42,838 bases of DNA from Hyphomicrobium sp. (lineage in GTDB: Bacteria > Pseudomonadota > Alphaproteobacteria > Rhizobiales > Hyphomicrobiaceae), in contig NZ_JADZBI010000080.1 of NCBI RefSeq assembly GCF_020852195.1, positions 1 through 42,838 on the forward strand, given 5' to 3'. The notes below the pieces were generated by a model. The model was given only the letters and a program-made list of their open reading frames with translations. It did no database searches and was not told the origin of the DNA. A program made the position numbers and the translations under genes. This document shows positions 16,165 to 23,784 of this stretch, piece after piece; positions within the stretch are counted from its first letter, which is position 1; every line of letters starts with the position of its first letter.

Positions 16165-16689
16165 ATGTTTCAAGGTCTCTTCAAGCGCGCCGAGCGGTCG
16201 TTCGACCAGGCGGTCACAAGGGTCATGGGTCGAGCCCTGGTCGCTGTTCCGCTTCTTGTGGCAGGAGGCTTCGCCACAGCCGCGCTCGCGGTGAAGCTCG
16301 TCGAGCTGTATGGCGCGGTCACGGCCTACGCGCTGATGGCCGCGCTCTTCTGCGTGATCGGGTTGGTGACGATGGCCATCGTCGGCATCGAGCAGCGCCC
16401 GGCCGCGGAGACCGCTGAGGAGCCGTCTGCAAGCACCGCCGAAGGATCATCGGACGACGCTGCGGACACCGCCGACCTGTTCTCCCCGGAGGTCCGGGCG
16501 ATTTTCGCCTCCGCGGCGCCGGTTGCGCTTCCCGGGCTCATACGAGGGGTCGGCCGCAACCTTCCCCTCGTCTTCATCCTGGCACTGGTCGCCTTCGTCA
16601 TTTCGCGCTTCGCAGAAACCTCGGACGAGCACGAGGCGGCGACCACCGACGCGGCGGCGGCTCCGGTGCCGCCGGCCGCAGCGGCCTGA
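16165..16689 (+). CDS. Putative membrane protein (phage-holin-family-like)
   Basis: 174 residues. Three hydrophobic segments: about residues 25-48, 52-75 and 133-150, separated by an acidic, Ala-rich loop (RPAAETAEEPSASTAEGSSDDAADTADLF). N-terminus is amphipathic (MFQGLFKRAERSFDQAV). The first two helices and amphipathic start resemble the phage-holin III/DUF1469 proteins that often accompany DUF883 genes in Rhizobiales. The stop is 2 bases before the convergent Cys-rich gene. Function unknown. Confidence 0.65.
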   Translation: MFQGLFKRAERSFDQAVTRVMGRALVAVPLLVAGGFATAALAVKLVELYGAVTAYALMAALFCVIGLVTMAIVGIEQRPAAETAEEPSASTAEGSSDDAADTADLFSPEVRAIFASAAPVALPGLIRGVGRNLPLVFILALVAFVISRFAETSDEHEAATTDAAAAPVPPAAAA

Positions 16690-16691
16690 TC

Positions 16692-17258
16692 TTATTTCTC
16701 CTTGCAGGGCGTGCCGACGCCGACGCACTGGAACTTATCGCCGACTTTCCGGCAATCGAAGTCGGCGCCCGTCGCGTTATCCCACTTCGCCCAGGACGCA
16801 TCATACTTCTTGCCGACATCGATGCGCCAAGCCCACTTGGCCTGATCGACGGCCGCGCTCTCCTTGGCCTCGCGCCGTCCGTACGACGAGACGGGATCGT
16901 TCTTACATGTGAACTTCTCGAGCTTCTCTCCGGCGATAACGGTCGAGAGCGTATCCTTGCAAGGCAGCGCCTCGCGCTTGCAAATCCAGCTTCCGTCCTT
17001 CTCCTTGCAGTCGACCGACCGCTTTTCGGCGTAGCGCCAGGAGTTGAACTCCGGCCCATACTTCTCGGCCACGGCCTTGCGCCAGGCGAAAAGCGAGTTC
17101 GGATAGGCGCCGAGGTCTCTCAACGTCGCGGGGTGGCCTTGCGCGACCACCGCTTCCGACTTGCATTCGCGCGCAACACCCGCGCTCGCGAAGGCAGCGG
17201 CCATAAGAACCCCGAGCCCGGCGATCCTGAGGACGCGCGCCGCATACTGAAACGTCAT
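16692..17258 (-). CDS. Secreted protein with a duplicated three-cysteine unit
   Basis: 188 residues. Signal peptide about 1-29, mature start near REC. The mature protein is two copies of one unit with identical spacing: A-W-R (58-60) ... Cys84 ... Cys93 ... Cys100, and A-W-R (143-145) ... Cys169 ... Cys178 ... Cys185. Each is W-R-x23-C-x8-C-x6-C, with a period of 85 residues. Cys32 and Cys118 complete an even number of eight cysteines, so four disulfides are possible in the periplasm. AWRKAVAEKYGPEFNSW and AWRIDVGKKYDASWAKW are clearly homologous. I do not recognise a named family. The stop converges with the holin-like gene. A 44-codon upstream ORF ends in the ATGA of this start. Confidence 0.75.
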   Translation of the reverse strand: MTFQYAARVLRIAGLGVLMAAAFASAGVARECKSEAVVAQGHPATLRDLGAYPNSLFAWRKAVAEKYGPEFNSWRYAEKRSVDCKEKDGSWICKREALPCKDTLSTVIAGEKLEKFTCKNDPVSSYGRREAKESAAVDQAKWAWRIDVGKKYDASWAKWDNATGADFDCRKVGDKFQCVGVGTPCKEK

Positions 17259-17333
17259 TCTTTATGCTCCCCGTTTGAAGAAGTGTTGTTTGAGGCTTGA
17301 AATACGAGAGAACAAGCCCGCCCGCGGGCGGCC

Positions 17334-17396
17334 AAAACAAAAAAACCGCGCCCTCGGAAGTGGGACACTACCCACGGGACCAAGGCCATTCGCGGT
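17334..17396 (-). terminator. Candidate reverse-strand terminator
   Basis: On the reverse strand: ACCGCG (17396-17391), an inner GTGGG/CCCAC hairpin (17375-17360), CGCGGT, then seven Ts and GTTTT. It would end a transcript coming from the direction of 17400-17640, before the Cys-rich gene at 17258. Confidence 0.4.
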
Positions 17397-17408
17397 CGCG
17401 CGATGAGC

Positions 17409-17445
17409 TTACCACAAATGTAAGGTGGGAGACATGAGCGGGTAA
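17409..17445. promoter_or_regulatory. Compound repeat TTAC-N7-GTAA-N18-GTAA, candidate operator (copy 1)
   Basis: TTAC 17409-17412, GTAA 17420-17423, GTAA 17442-17445. The half sites are 11 and 22 bases apart, which is the spacing of OmpR-family regulators on one face of DNA. The same layout recurs at 19792-19828. Confidence 0.5.
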
Positions 17446-17613
17446 GCTTGCATCCCTACTCTGGCGGGTGGGCAGTCTCTGAGAGTGGGCTTCCTTCGTG
17501 TCGCCCACAGCCAGCTCCTGAACAATGGTCCCCCCTCGTGGACTGCCCCTGTTTGGTACCCAACCCTTGCAGGGTACCCGGAGCCCGAACGCCTTGCGCG
17601 TTCGGGCTCTTTT
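17446..17613 (+). ncRNA. Candidate structured non-coding RNA (6S-like outline, unproven)
   Basis: No ORF of note. Several perfect pairings: GGGCAGTC (about 17470) with GACTGCCC (about 17550), an inner GTGGGC/GCCCAC hairpin, a GGTACCC/GGGTACC hairpin (about 17555-17578) and a terminal 11-bp terminator. A long closing stem with a central open region and a terminal arm resembles 6S RNA, but alphaproteobacterial 6S usually lies elsewhere and the 5' end is not defined. It could instead be read from the other strand. Confidence 0.28.
17581..17613 (+). terminator. Rho-independent terminator before the response regulator
   Basis: 11-bp perfect stem GAGCCCGAACG (17581-17591) / CGTTCGGGCTC (17599-17609) and TTTT. 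It ends a transcript of the preceding intergenic region and lies about 100 bases before the response regulator ATG. Confidence 0.75.
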
Positions 17614-17644
17614 CAGTTTCCGGCGCCGCGTCCTCCATACCCTC

Positions 17645-17671
17645 TTGGTGAAGCGTATTTGATGCTATACG
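17645..17671 (+). promoter_or_regulatory. Possible promoter of the two-component operon
   Basis: TTGGTG (17645-17650) and an extended -10 TGCTATACG (TATACG at 17666-17671), 15-base spacer. It follows the terminator and lies 40 bases before ATG 17712. Confidence 0.4.
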
Positions 17672-17711
17672 ACCCGAAAGACTGGCCGGACGGCCTCAAA
17701 GGGAGCCCAGC

Positions 17712-18389
17712 ATGCGGCTGCTTCTCGTCGAGGATGATAAGGAGACCGCTCGCTACATCTCCAAGGGTCTCGTGCAGGCCGGGCACACCATCGACGTGGT
17801 GTCCGACGGCAAGGACGGCCTCGCCCTCGCCATCCGCGAGAACTACGACATCGTGATCCTGGACCGCATGCTGCCGGGCATGGACGGGCTGTCGCTCGCG
17901 CGGACGCTCAGAACCGCAGGCAGCCGCGTCTCGATCCTTTTCCTGACATCGCTCGGCGGCGTGAACGATCGCGTGCAGGGCCTCGATGTCGGCGGAGACG
18001 ACTACCTCGTGAAGCCGTTCGCCTTCGCCGAGCTCCTCGCCCGCGTCAACGCGCTCGGCCGGCGCGCGCCGATGCGGTCGGACGGCGACGTCTTCCGCGT
18101 GGGCGACCTCGAGCTCGACGTTGCAAGCCGCAAGGTGACACGCGGACAGGAGCGCATCGAGCTCCAGCCCAAGGAGCTGGTGCTGCTCGAGACGTTGATG
18201 CGCAACAAGGGCCGCGTGGTGACCCGGACCATGCTGCTCGAGCGCGTTTGGGGGTTTCACTTCGATCCGCGCACCAGCGTCGTCGAGACACACATCTCGC
18301 GCCTGCGCGCGAAGATCGATCGGCCCTTCTCGAAACCGCTGATCCATACCATTCGCGGCAGCGGCTATTCCATCAATGACAGTCCGTGA
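17712..18389 (+). CDS. OmpR-family response regulator
   Basis: 225 residues. Receiver (1-118) with acidic pair Glu7/Asp8-Asp9, phospho-acceptor Asp51 (ILDRMLPG), Thr79 and Lys101 (LVKPF). Winged-helix DNA-binding domain (about 128-222) with ELVLLETLMRNKGRVVTRTMLLERVWG and VVETHISRLRAKID, ending in TIRGSGYSI. It is closest in layout to the CzcR/CopR/QseB group. It is phosphorylated by the kinase whose start overlaps its 3' end by 14 bases. Candidate operators with the TTAC-N7-GTAA-N18-GTAA layout lie at 17409 and 19792. Confidence 0.94.
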   Translation: MRLLLVEDDKETARYISKGLVQAGHTIDVVSDGKDGLALAIRENYDIVILDRMLPGMDGLSLARTLRTAGSRVSILFLTSLGGVNDRVQGLDVGGDDYLVKPFAFAELLARVNALGRRAPMRSDGDVFRVGDLELDVASRKVTRGQERIELQPKELVLLETLMRNKGRVVTRTMLLERVWGFHFDPRTSVVETHISRLRAKIDRPFSKPLIHTIRGSGYSINDSP

Positions 18390-19752
18390 CCTCTTCCGGC
18401 GCACGCAGGTTCGCTCTGCCGTCGCATTCACCCTCCTCATCACGGTCAGCGTGTCGGCGCTCTTCGCCATGCTCATCGTGCGCCTGGCCGACGGCCTCGA
18501 GGACGGCGTGCGCGCCCGCATCCTCAATACGCGCGACGCCCTGCTTGCGATCGACCGGCGCTATGGTTTCGACGAGCTCGTGAGCGTCGTCATCGACGAG
18601 GCCGAATCCGTCCGCGAGGCCGACAGCATTTTCGCGGTCCTCGACGGCAAGGGCGCCATCGTCGCCGGCAACATCCGCTCCGAGCGTCCCTTCGAGGGAT
18701 GGCGCGTTCTCGAGCGCTCGCACCTCCCTGATATCGCCAATGACCGCGCCGGCCATGACCGATTTTTCGCGGTCTGGACGCCGGTCTCCAAGGGCATGCT
18801 GCTGATCGGACGCTCGGACCGCGAGGTGCAGCAGGCACGCCTGATCCTGATGCGCAGCCTCGGCTGGGGTATCCTGGCCACGGCGATCCTGGGCGTCGGC
18901 TCGGGCATCTACCTCGCGCGCGGCGCGCAGAGGCGCATCGACGACATCGCGAACACACTCTCGGCCGTCTCGGCCGGCGAGCTGGCGAGGCGCGTTCCGA
19001 TCAAGCTCCCCCATCACGATCTCGACGAGGTCGGCGAGCGCATCAACGCCATGCTGACCCAGCTCGAGCGGCTGGTGCAGAATGCCAACCAGTCCTCGAC
19101 CGACATCGCCCACGATCTCAAACGGCCCATGACGCGCCTGCGCCAGCAGCTCGAAAGCGCGAGCGAGATCGACAGCGCAAGCCCCGCCATCAAGGGCATC
19201 CTGGAGGAGGCCATTGCCGAGGTGGACAGCATCGTGTCGACATTCGAGGCGCTCCTGAATATCGGGCAGCTCGAGGCCGGCGATCGGCGCGCGCGCTTCA
19301 TCGACATCGATCTCTCGAAGGTGCTCGATGATGTCGCCGAGGCGTATGCCCCGGTCATCGAGGACTCGGGCTTCAAGCTGGCGTGGAACACCGCGCAGTC
19401 GCCGAGCTCGATCGTGCGCGGTGATCACGAGCTTCTCGTGCAGCTCATGGCCAATCTCATAGAGAATGCGCTGCAGCACTGCCCGGAGGGAACCACCATC
19501 CAGCTCGGGCTGACCAACACCTCCCGCGGGTCGGTCGCGCATGTCGCCGACAACGGCCCCGGCATCCCGGCAAGCGAGCACGAGAACGTTTTCCGCAGGT
19601 TCTACCGTCTGGAGCGGGAGCGCTCGAGCCCAGGGCACGGCCTCGGCTTGAGTCTGGTGCGTGCCATCGCCGATCTGCATGGCGCAAGCGTTGCGCTGGC
19701 CGACAACCACCCCGGTCTCAAGGTCTCGGTCGCCTTCCCGTCGCGGTCGTAA
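18376..19752 (+). CDS. Sensor histidine kinase paired with the OmpR regulator
   Basis: 458 residues. TM1 at about 14-36, a periplasmic sensor of about 125 residues, TM2 at about 164-182, HAMP (about 183-235), HisKA with His246 in STDIAHDLKRPMTRLR, and the ATPase domain with N-box NLIENALQHCP, DNGPGIP and GHGLGLSLVRAIADLHGA. All kinase motifs are intact. The periplasmic domain is CusS/QseC-like in size but does not name the signal. The start codon lies inside the response regulator gene (14-base overlap), so expression is coupled. Confidence 0.94.
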   Translation: MTVRDLFRRTQVRSAVAFTLLITVSVSALFAMLIVRLADGLEDGVRARILNTRDALLAIDRRYGFDELVSVVIDEAESVREADSIFAVLDGKGAIVAGNIRSERPFEGWRVLERSHLPDIANDRAGHDRFFAVWTPVSKGMLLIGRSDREVQQARLILMRSLGWGILATAILGVGSGIYLARGAQRRIDDIANTLSAVSAGELARRVPIKLPHHDLDEVGERINAMLTQLERLVQNANQSSTDIAHDLKRPMTRLRQQLESASEIDSASPAIKGILEEAIAEVDSIVSTFEALLNIGQLEAGDRRARFIDIDLSKVLDDVAEAYAPVIEDSGFKLAWNTAQSPSSIVRGDHELLVQLMANLIENALQHCPEGTTIQLGLTNTSRGSVAHVADNGPGIPASEHENVFRRFYRLERERSSPGHGLGLSLVRAIADLHGASVALADNHPGLKVSVAFPSRS

Positions 19753-19791
19753 GCGGTTTCGGCGATCACGGCGCAGCACGCGCCTCTGACC

Positions 19792-19828
19792 TTACGGGAT
19801 TTGTAACGGCGTCGCCAGATGAGGGTAA
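19792..19828. promoter_or_regulatory. Compound repeat TTAC-N7-GTAA-N18-GTAA, candidate operator (copy 2)
   Basis: TTAC 19792-19795, GTAA 19803-19806, GTAA 19825-19828, followed by GGCGTC; GTAAcGGCGTC and GTAAGGCGTC also form a direct repeat. It lies between the kinase stop and the small secreted protein gene, as expected for a target of the adjacent two-component system. Confidence 0.55.
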
Positions 19829-19876
19829 GGCGTCAAGGAGATAGTCGCGCGCACGGGTCTCGCCGGGACCTGAAAT

Positions 19877-19896
19877 CGGACGCGACGGCGCGTCCG
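19877..19896 (+). repeat. 8-bp hairpin in the leader of the small secreted protein gene
   Basis: CGGACGCG / CGCGTCCG with a 4-base ACGG loop, just before the GAGGAG ribosome binding site at about 19904. It could modulate translation or stabilise the 5' end. Confidence 0.4.
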
Positions 19897-19917
19897 CATC
19901 AACAAGAGGAGACGCGC

Positions 19918-20106
19918 ATGAGAACGCTGAAAGTCCTGCCGTTTGCCCTGGCCGCCCTGCTGGTGGCGGCCTCGTGGGGCGCTTCGGCCTTTGCCCAGGA
20001 CGAGCAACCCGCCGAGCCTGAGGCCGCCACCAGCGATGCATCGGCCGATTCATCGAGCGATGCGGCCCCCGCCGAAGCGGCTGGCGAGGAAAAGCCTGCC
20101 GAGTGA
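19918..20106 (+). CDS. Small acidic secreted protein
   Basis: 62 residues from ATG 19918, with GAGGAG 8 bases upstream. Signal peptide about 1-27 (FALAALLVAASWGASAFAQ), then a mature part of about 35 residues made almost entirely of Glu, Asp, Ala, Ser and Pro (DEQPAEPEAATSDASADSSS). It has no cysteine and would be a disordered acidic peptide in the periplasm. Function unknown. Its position beside a two-component system with a candidate operator upstream suggests it is a target; metal or cation buffering would fit the acidity but is speculation. Confidence 0.7.
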   Translation: MRTLKVLPFALAALLVAASWGASAFAQDEQPAEPEAATSDASADSSSDAAPAEAAGEEKPAE

Positions 20107-20117
20107 TACACTTTGGC

Positions 20118-20177
20118 TGAGGGCACGAGAGCGGCCCTCACCCGCCACAAGCGGCGCGTGATGTACCGCGCCGCTTG
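20118..20177 (+). repeat. Two tandem hairpins before the DUF4186 gene
   Basis: First, TGAGGGC / GCCCTCA (20118-20140, 9-base loop). Second, an 11-bp perfect stem CAAGCGGCGCG (20148-20158) / CGCGCCGCTTG (20167-20177) with an 8-base loop. No T-run follows. They probably separate the upstream transcript from the DUF4186 gene. Confidence 0.5.
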
Positions 20178-20208
20178 CAGGTGGCCAGCGTATCGCATCA
20201 TCGGCCCC

Positions 20209-20595
20209 ATGAACGAGATCGAAGACATCCTCGCAAAGCTTTCGAGGTCACCGTTCCGGCGCCGATTCAAGCTGGGGCGGGAGGATCGGGCTTACCTCAT
20301 AAGCAAAGGGCTCGAAGCGGTGCTCGATCATGCGCAGGGCTTCATCGAGAAACGCTTGGCGCCGGCCAATCCCGCGCGGGACGGCAAGCAGACACCGTTT
20401 CGCGGCCACCCCGTGTTCGTGGCCCAACACGCAACCGCCACATGCTGCCGTGGATGCCTCGCCAAATGGCACGGCATCCCACGCGGTCATCCCCTGCAGC
20501 CCGCCGAGACACGCTTCATTCTCGCCCTTGTCGAATGCTGGCTGCGGCGCCAGCTCGGAAACGAGCCGGGGCCTGACCAGCCCCGCCTCCTGTAG
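20209..20595 (+). CDS. DUF4186 protein
   Basis: 128 residues from ATG 20209. The DUF4186 core is clear: SPFRRRFKLGREDRAYL, KRLAPANPARDGKQTP, RGHPVFVAQHATATCCRGCL and KWHGIPRGHPL, including the CCRGC cluster and conserved His residues that look like a metal site. The fold and activity are unknown. A longer frame from 20113 runs through the tandem hairpins and lacks family similarity, so I reject it. There is no strong ribosome binding site. The last 12 residues (EPGPDQPRLL) are a weak tail. Confidence 0.82.
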   Translation: MNEIEDILAKLSRSPFRRRFKLGREDRAYLISKGLEAVLDHAQGFIEKRLAPANPARDGKQTPFRGHPVFVAQHATATCCRGCLAKWHGIPRGHPLQPAETRFILALVECWLRRQLGNEPGPDQPRLL

Positions 20596-20692
20596 CCACC
20601 ACAACCAGGGGGTGCAGAAATGCAACACAGCGCTCCGTTGACCTTGAGTACGGAATAGCCCGCTGTTGCACCCGGCCGACACCGAATACACC

Positions 20693-20721
20693 TTGTCGAC
20701 AACTGCTTCGGACGCTTAGCA
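20693..20721 (+). promoter_or_regulatory. Possible promoter of the L,D-transpeptidase gene
   Basis: TTGTCG (20693-20698), 17-base spacer, TTAGCA (20716-20721). The -35 lies in a 10-base palindrome TTGTCGACAA. 38 bases before ATG 20759. Confidence 0.35.
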
Positions 20722-20758
20722 TCCGGGTAGCATGACGAACTCAGGGGGAGCCTCTCGC

Positions 20759-21358
20759 ATGACGATCGAGCGTTCCGCAACTTGGAGCCCGTGCACGGCC
20801 GGCATCGGACGTCTGTCTCTTCTGGCCGCACTTGCAATGACATTTGCCGCGCTTGCGCCGCCTCGGGCCTCGGCCCAGGACCTCTTCTCGTTCCTCTGGG
20901 ACGGCGGATCACGCTCCGTCGTTCGCTTCAGCCCGAAATACGAGCCGCGCCAGATCATCGTCTCATTCGGCGACAAGAAGCTTTACTGGGTCCACAAGAA
21001 GGGCGAAGCGATCAGCTACCCGATCGCCGTTCCGCGCGAGCAGAGCCGCTGGTCGGGCGTCACCAGCGTGTCCGACAAGCGGGTCAACCCGTCCTGGACA
21101 CCGACGCCGACCATGCTGCGCGAGAACCCGCGTCTCCCGAGCTGGGTCCCGGGCGGCCATCCGATGAACCCGCTCGGCGTGCGGGCGCTCTACCTCGGTT
21201 CCTCCGCCTACCGCATCCACGGCACCGATGCACCCTGGACCATCGGCACGGCCGCCTCCAAGGGCTGCATTCGCATGTACAACGAGGACGTGCTGGACCT
21301 CTACCCGCGCGTGCCCGTCGGCACCAAGGTGACCGTCACCTGGCAGCGGTTCGGCTAA
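20759..21358 (+). CDS. L,D-transpeptidase (YkuD domain)
   Basis: 199 residues. Signal peptide about 1-39 (LSLLAALAMTFAALAPPRASAQ). The YkuD domain starts at about residue 62 (PRQIIVSFGDKKLYWVHKKGEAISYPIAV) and ends with the catalytic signature HGTDAPWTIGTAASKGCIRM, Cys about 170 with its His and the SxGC context. These enzymes make 3-3 peptidoglycan crosslinks or attach proteins to peptidoglycan in the periplasm. ATG 20759 has GGGGGAG 8 bases upstream; ATG 20732, nine codons earlier, does not. It is not obviously part of the neighbouring operons. Confidence 0.92.
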   Translation: MTIERSATWSPCTAGIGRLSLLAALAMTFAALAPPRASAQDLFSFLWDGGSRSVVRFSPKYEPRQIIVSFGDKKLYWVHKKGEAISYPIAVPREQSRWSGVTSVSDKRVNPSWTPTPTMLRENPRLPSWVPGGHPMNPLGVRALYLGSSAYRIHGTDAPWTIGTAASKGCIRMYNEDVLDLYPRVPVGTKVTVTWQRFG

Positions 21359-21586
21359 TATCCAATCGTGCGGGATAGAGGCCACAGACGCCCGAGGAAC
21401 GGCCGCGCGGAGTTGTAGGTCTCCTCGAACCTCAAGCCTCGCTCAAGGCAAATCGCGGAAGCCTGGAACTTGGGCTTCCGGGGCGTTCGGGTAGCATTTG
21501 CGTTGACGGAAAGCAGCGATGGAGCGGCCCCGTGCGGGGGCGCCCAAAAGGATTCGCGCCTCCAACCATGGCACCTTGAGCGACCG

Positions 21587-22630
21587 ATGACCCAGGCGCA
21601 GGCCGCGAGACGATCGACGAGGGGCGAGGAGCCTGCAGAGCAAGCGGAGCTGACCGGCCCGAAGAAGGTGGCCGCCCTGCTTCTTTCCATGGACAAGAAG
21701 GTCGCCTCGCGCATCCTGAAGCACTTCGACGAGGACGACATCAAGCTCATCGCGCAGACCGCGACCGACCTCGGCGCGGTGAGCAAGGAAACTCTGGACG
21801 CCCTGATCGAGGAGTTCGCCCGGCACCTACGCACCGGCGGCGATCTCATCGCCACCGCCCACGAGGTGGAGGCGCTTCTTTCCGGCGTGGTGCCGCCCGA
21901 GCAGATCGCCGAGATCATGACTCAGGTGCGATCGAAGTCGCTGCAGTCGATCTGGATCAAGCTCGGCGAGGTGCCGGAACTCTCCACCGCACAGTATCTG
22001 GCGAAGGAGCATCCTCAGGTCTCGGCCCTGGTCCTCTCGCGCACGCCGCCCGCCTACGCGGCTGCCTCGCTCAAAATGCTGCCCGGGCCGCTGCGCAACG
22101 AGATCATGCGCCGCATGCTGGCTCTCAAGATCGTGCTCGAGAGGCCGATCCAGATCCTCGAAGGCGCCGTCAAGGAGGAGTTGCTCTACAAGAGCGCCAA
22201 GAACACCGGCCCCACCATCCATGCTCGTCTGGCCGACATCATCAACAAGATGGAGCGCAAGCAGATGGACGAGATCCTGACCGATCTCGACCAGCATCGC
22301 CCGAAGGAGGCCGAGCTTGTCCGCAGCCTTCTCTTCACCTTTGACGATCTGCAGAAGCTCGCGCAGCCGGCGCTGGTCACACTCTTCGACGGCATCCCGG
22401 CAGACCGTACCATCACCGCCCTCTTCGGCGCCGAGCCGAGGATGATCGACTTGATCCTCGAGGCCACGCCCGCCCGCGCCCGCCGCATGATCGAGCAGGA
22501 GCTCACGACGGGCAAGAGGGCGTCTCCGAAGGAGGTCCAGAAGGCGCGGCGCGCCATTGCAGATGCGGCCATGGAGATGATCGAGAAGGGCATCATCGAG
22601 ATCGGCAATCCCGAGGAGGATGAGGAGTGA
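21587..22630 (+). CDS. fliG: Flagellar motor switch protein FliG
   Basis: 347 residues from ATG 21587 (MTQAQAARRSTRG). N-terminal domain with GPKKVAALLLSMDKKVASRILKHFDEDDI; middle domain with EHPQVSALVLSRTPPAYAAASLKMLP (the EHPQ motif); C-terminal domain ending with RARRMIEQELTTGKRASPKEVQKARRAI. FliG sits between the MS-ring and FliM and turns torque from the stator into rotation. Its stop overlaps the fliM start by one base (TGATG). A longer frame from 21470 has no support. Confidence 0.95.
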   Translation: MTQAQAARRSTRGEEPAEQAELTGPKKVAALLLSMDKKVASRILKHFDEDDIKLIAQTATDLGAVSKETLDALIEEFARHLRTGGDLIATAHEVEALLSGVVPPEQIAEIMTQVRSKSLQSIWIKLGEVPELSTAQYLAKEHPQVSALVLSRTPPAYAAASLKMLPGPLRNEIMRRMLALKIVLERPIQILEGAVKEELLYKSAKNTGPTIHARLADIINKMERKQMDEILTDLDQHRPKEAELVRSLLFTFDDLQKLAQPALVTLFDGIPADRTITALFGAEPRMIDLILEATPARARRMIEQELTTGKRASPKEVQKARRAIADAAMEMIEKGIIEIGNPEEDEE

Positions 22631-23586
22631 TGCGGGAGGAGTACGCAGACATACGCGACTCCGGCGGCCAGCCCGCCACGGAGAAGCTACTCGAGCCGCC
22701 GAAGCTCGAGGTCGAGCGCCTGCACGTCCTGAAGGGCGTGCTCGAGCGTCTGGTGACGACGCTCGCGGAACGCTTTCGCGAGTATTGCAACGTCCCGTCG
22801 TCCTTTTTCGTCAACCAGATGGAGAGCGGCAACTCCTGGGACGTGCTCGAGTCCTACGAGGACAGCATCGCCGGCATCTACTACTGCCGCCAGTGGGACG
22901 CGAAGATCGTCGTCGGCCTCGACCGCCGCTTCATCTTCTCGCTCATCGACGCGGCCTTCGGCGGCGACGGCAGCATGCCGCCGTTCGAATCCGACCGCCC
23001 CTTCACCTCTCTCGAGGCCCGCCTCGCGCGCAGCGTCTTCGGCATCGTCATTCCGGAGCTCGAGGACCTCCTGAACCCGATCACGCACGTGAATTTCGAA
23101 CTCGAGAAGCTGGAGACGAAGCTCGATTTCCAGATCCTCGGGCAGACCGACATCCCCGTCATTGCCGTCCAGGTCCTGTTCCAAATCCTCGACAACGGCG
23201 GGCGCATGTTCATGATCATCCCCCAGGCGGCCCTGCACCCGATCCGCAAGCTGCTGGAGCGCACGCGCGCCCTCGATGGCACGAGCGTCGACCCCGACTG
23301 GCAGAAGAAGATGCAGGACGGCCTCGCGTCCTCGGACATGCTGCTCAAGGGCGTCCTCGAGGGACCCGAGATGACCCTCGATCAGATTGCCGCGCTCGAG
23401 CCCGGGCAAATTCTCCGCCTCAACGTCGACACCAAGAGCCTCATCGCTCTCGAATGCCAGGACGAGCGCATCTTCTTGTGCCGCCTGGCGCAGTCGAAGA
23501 GCCAGTTTGCCCTTGTCATCGAGCAGCCTGTCGATCGCGAGAAGGAGCTCGTGGCGGATCTCATCTCCGGCACGCAGACGCGCTGA
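22630..23586 (+). CDS. fliM: Flagellar motor switch protein FliM
   Basis: 318 residues, the usual size for Rhizobiales. Start ATG 22630 overlaps the fliG stop (GTG 22627 is an alternative). CheC-like middle domain with DRRFIFSLIDAAFGG and RPFTSLEARLARSVFGIVIPELEDLLNP; C-terminal SpoA domain (about 240-315) with LLKGVLEGPEMTLDQIAALEPGQIL and LECQDERIFLCRL. FliM forms the C-ring and binds phospho-CheY; the N-terminal CheY-binding motif of enterobacteria is not evident. In Rhizobium fliN lies between fliG and fliM; here it is absent. Confidence 0.93.
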   Translation: MREEYADIRDSGGQPATEKLLEPPKLEVERLHVLKGVLERLVTTLAERFREYCNVPSSFFVNQMESGNSWDVLESYEDSIAGIYYCRQWDAKIVVGLDRRFIFSLIDAAFGGDGSMPPFESDRPFTSLEARLARSVFGIVIPELEDLLNPITHVNFELEKLETKLDFQILGQTDIPVIAVQVLFQILDNGGRMFMIIPQAALHPIRKLLERTRALDGTSVDPDWQKKMQDGLASSDMLLKGVLEGPEMTLDQIAALEPGQILRLNVDTKSLIALECQDERIFLCRLAQSKSQFALVIEQPVDREKELVADLISGTQTR

Positions 23587-23784
23587 TCAGGGCGACCTAC
23601 AACTCCGAAGCCGCATGCCGCCGTCGCCAATCGCGAGTGGACCGCCCCGCTCTCAGAGCGCACTACCAATACGTATGACGGATTTTCAGCGGTCGTCCTG
23701 TTCCGGCGTTCGTAACCGATTATTAGCTAACGCCGTGGAGTATCGTCCTGGAATCGGACGAAACTTCAACGCGGGCGGCGAAAA

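Noticed and set aside
17446-17613. Firm identification as 6S RNA
   Set aside because: The outline fits loosely, but the 5' end, the bubble sequence and the neighbouring genes do not match what I know of alphaproteobacterial 6S. Kept as a low-confidence candidate only.
20113-20208. A longer DUF4186 protein starting at 20113
   Set aside because: The extra 32 codons run through two perfect hairpins and have no similarity to the family.
21450-21505. An EcfG promoter before fliG
   Set aside because: GGAAC and CGTT are present but 14 bases apart; the required spacing is 16-17.
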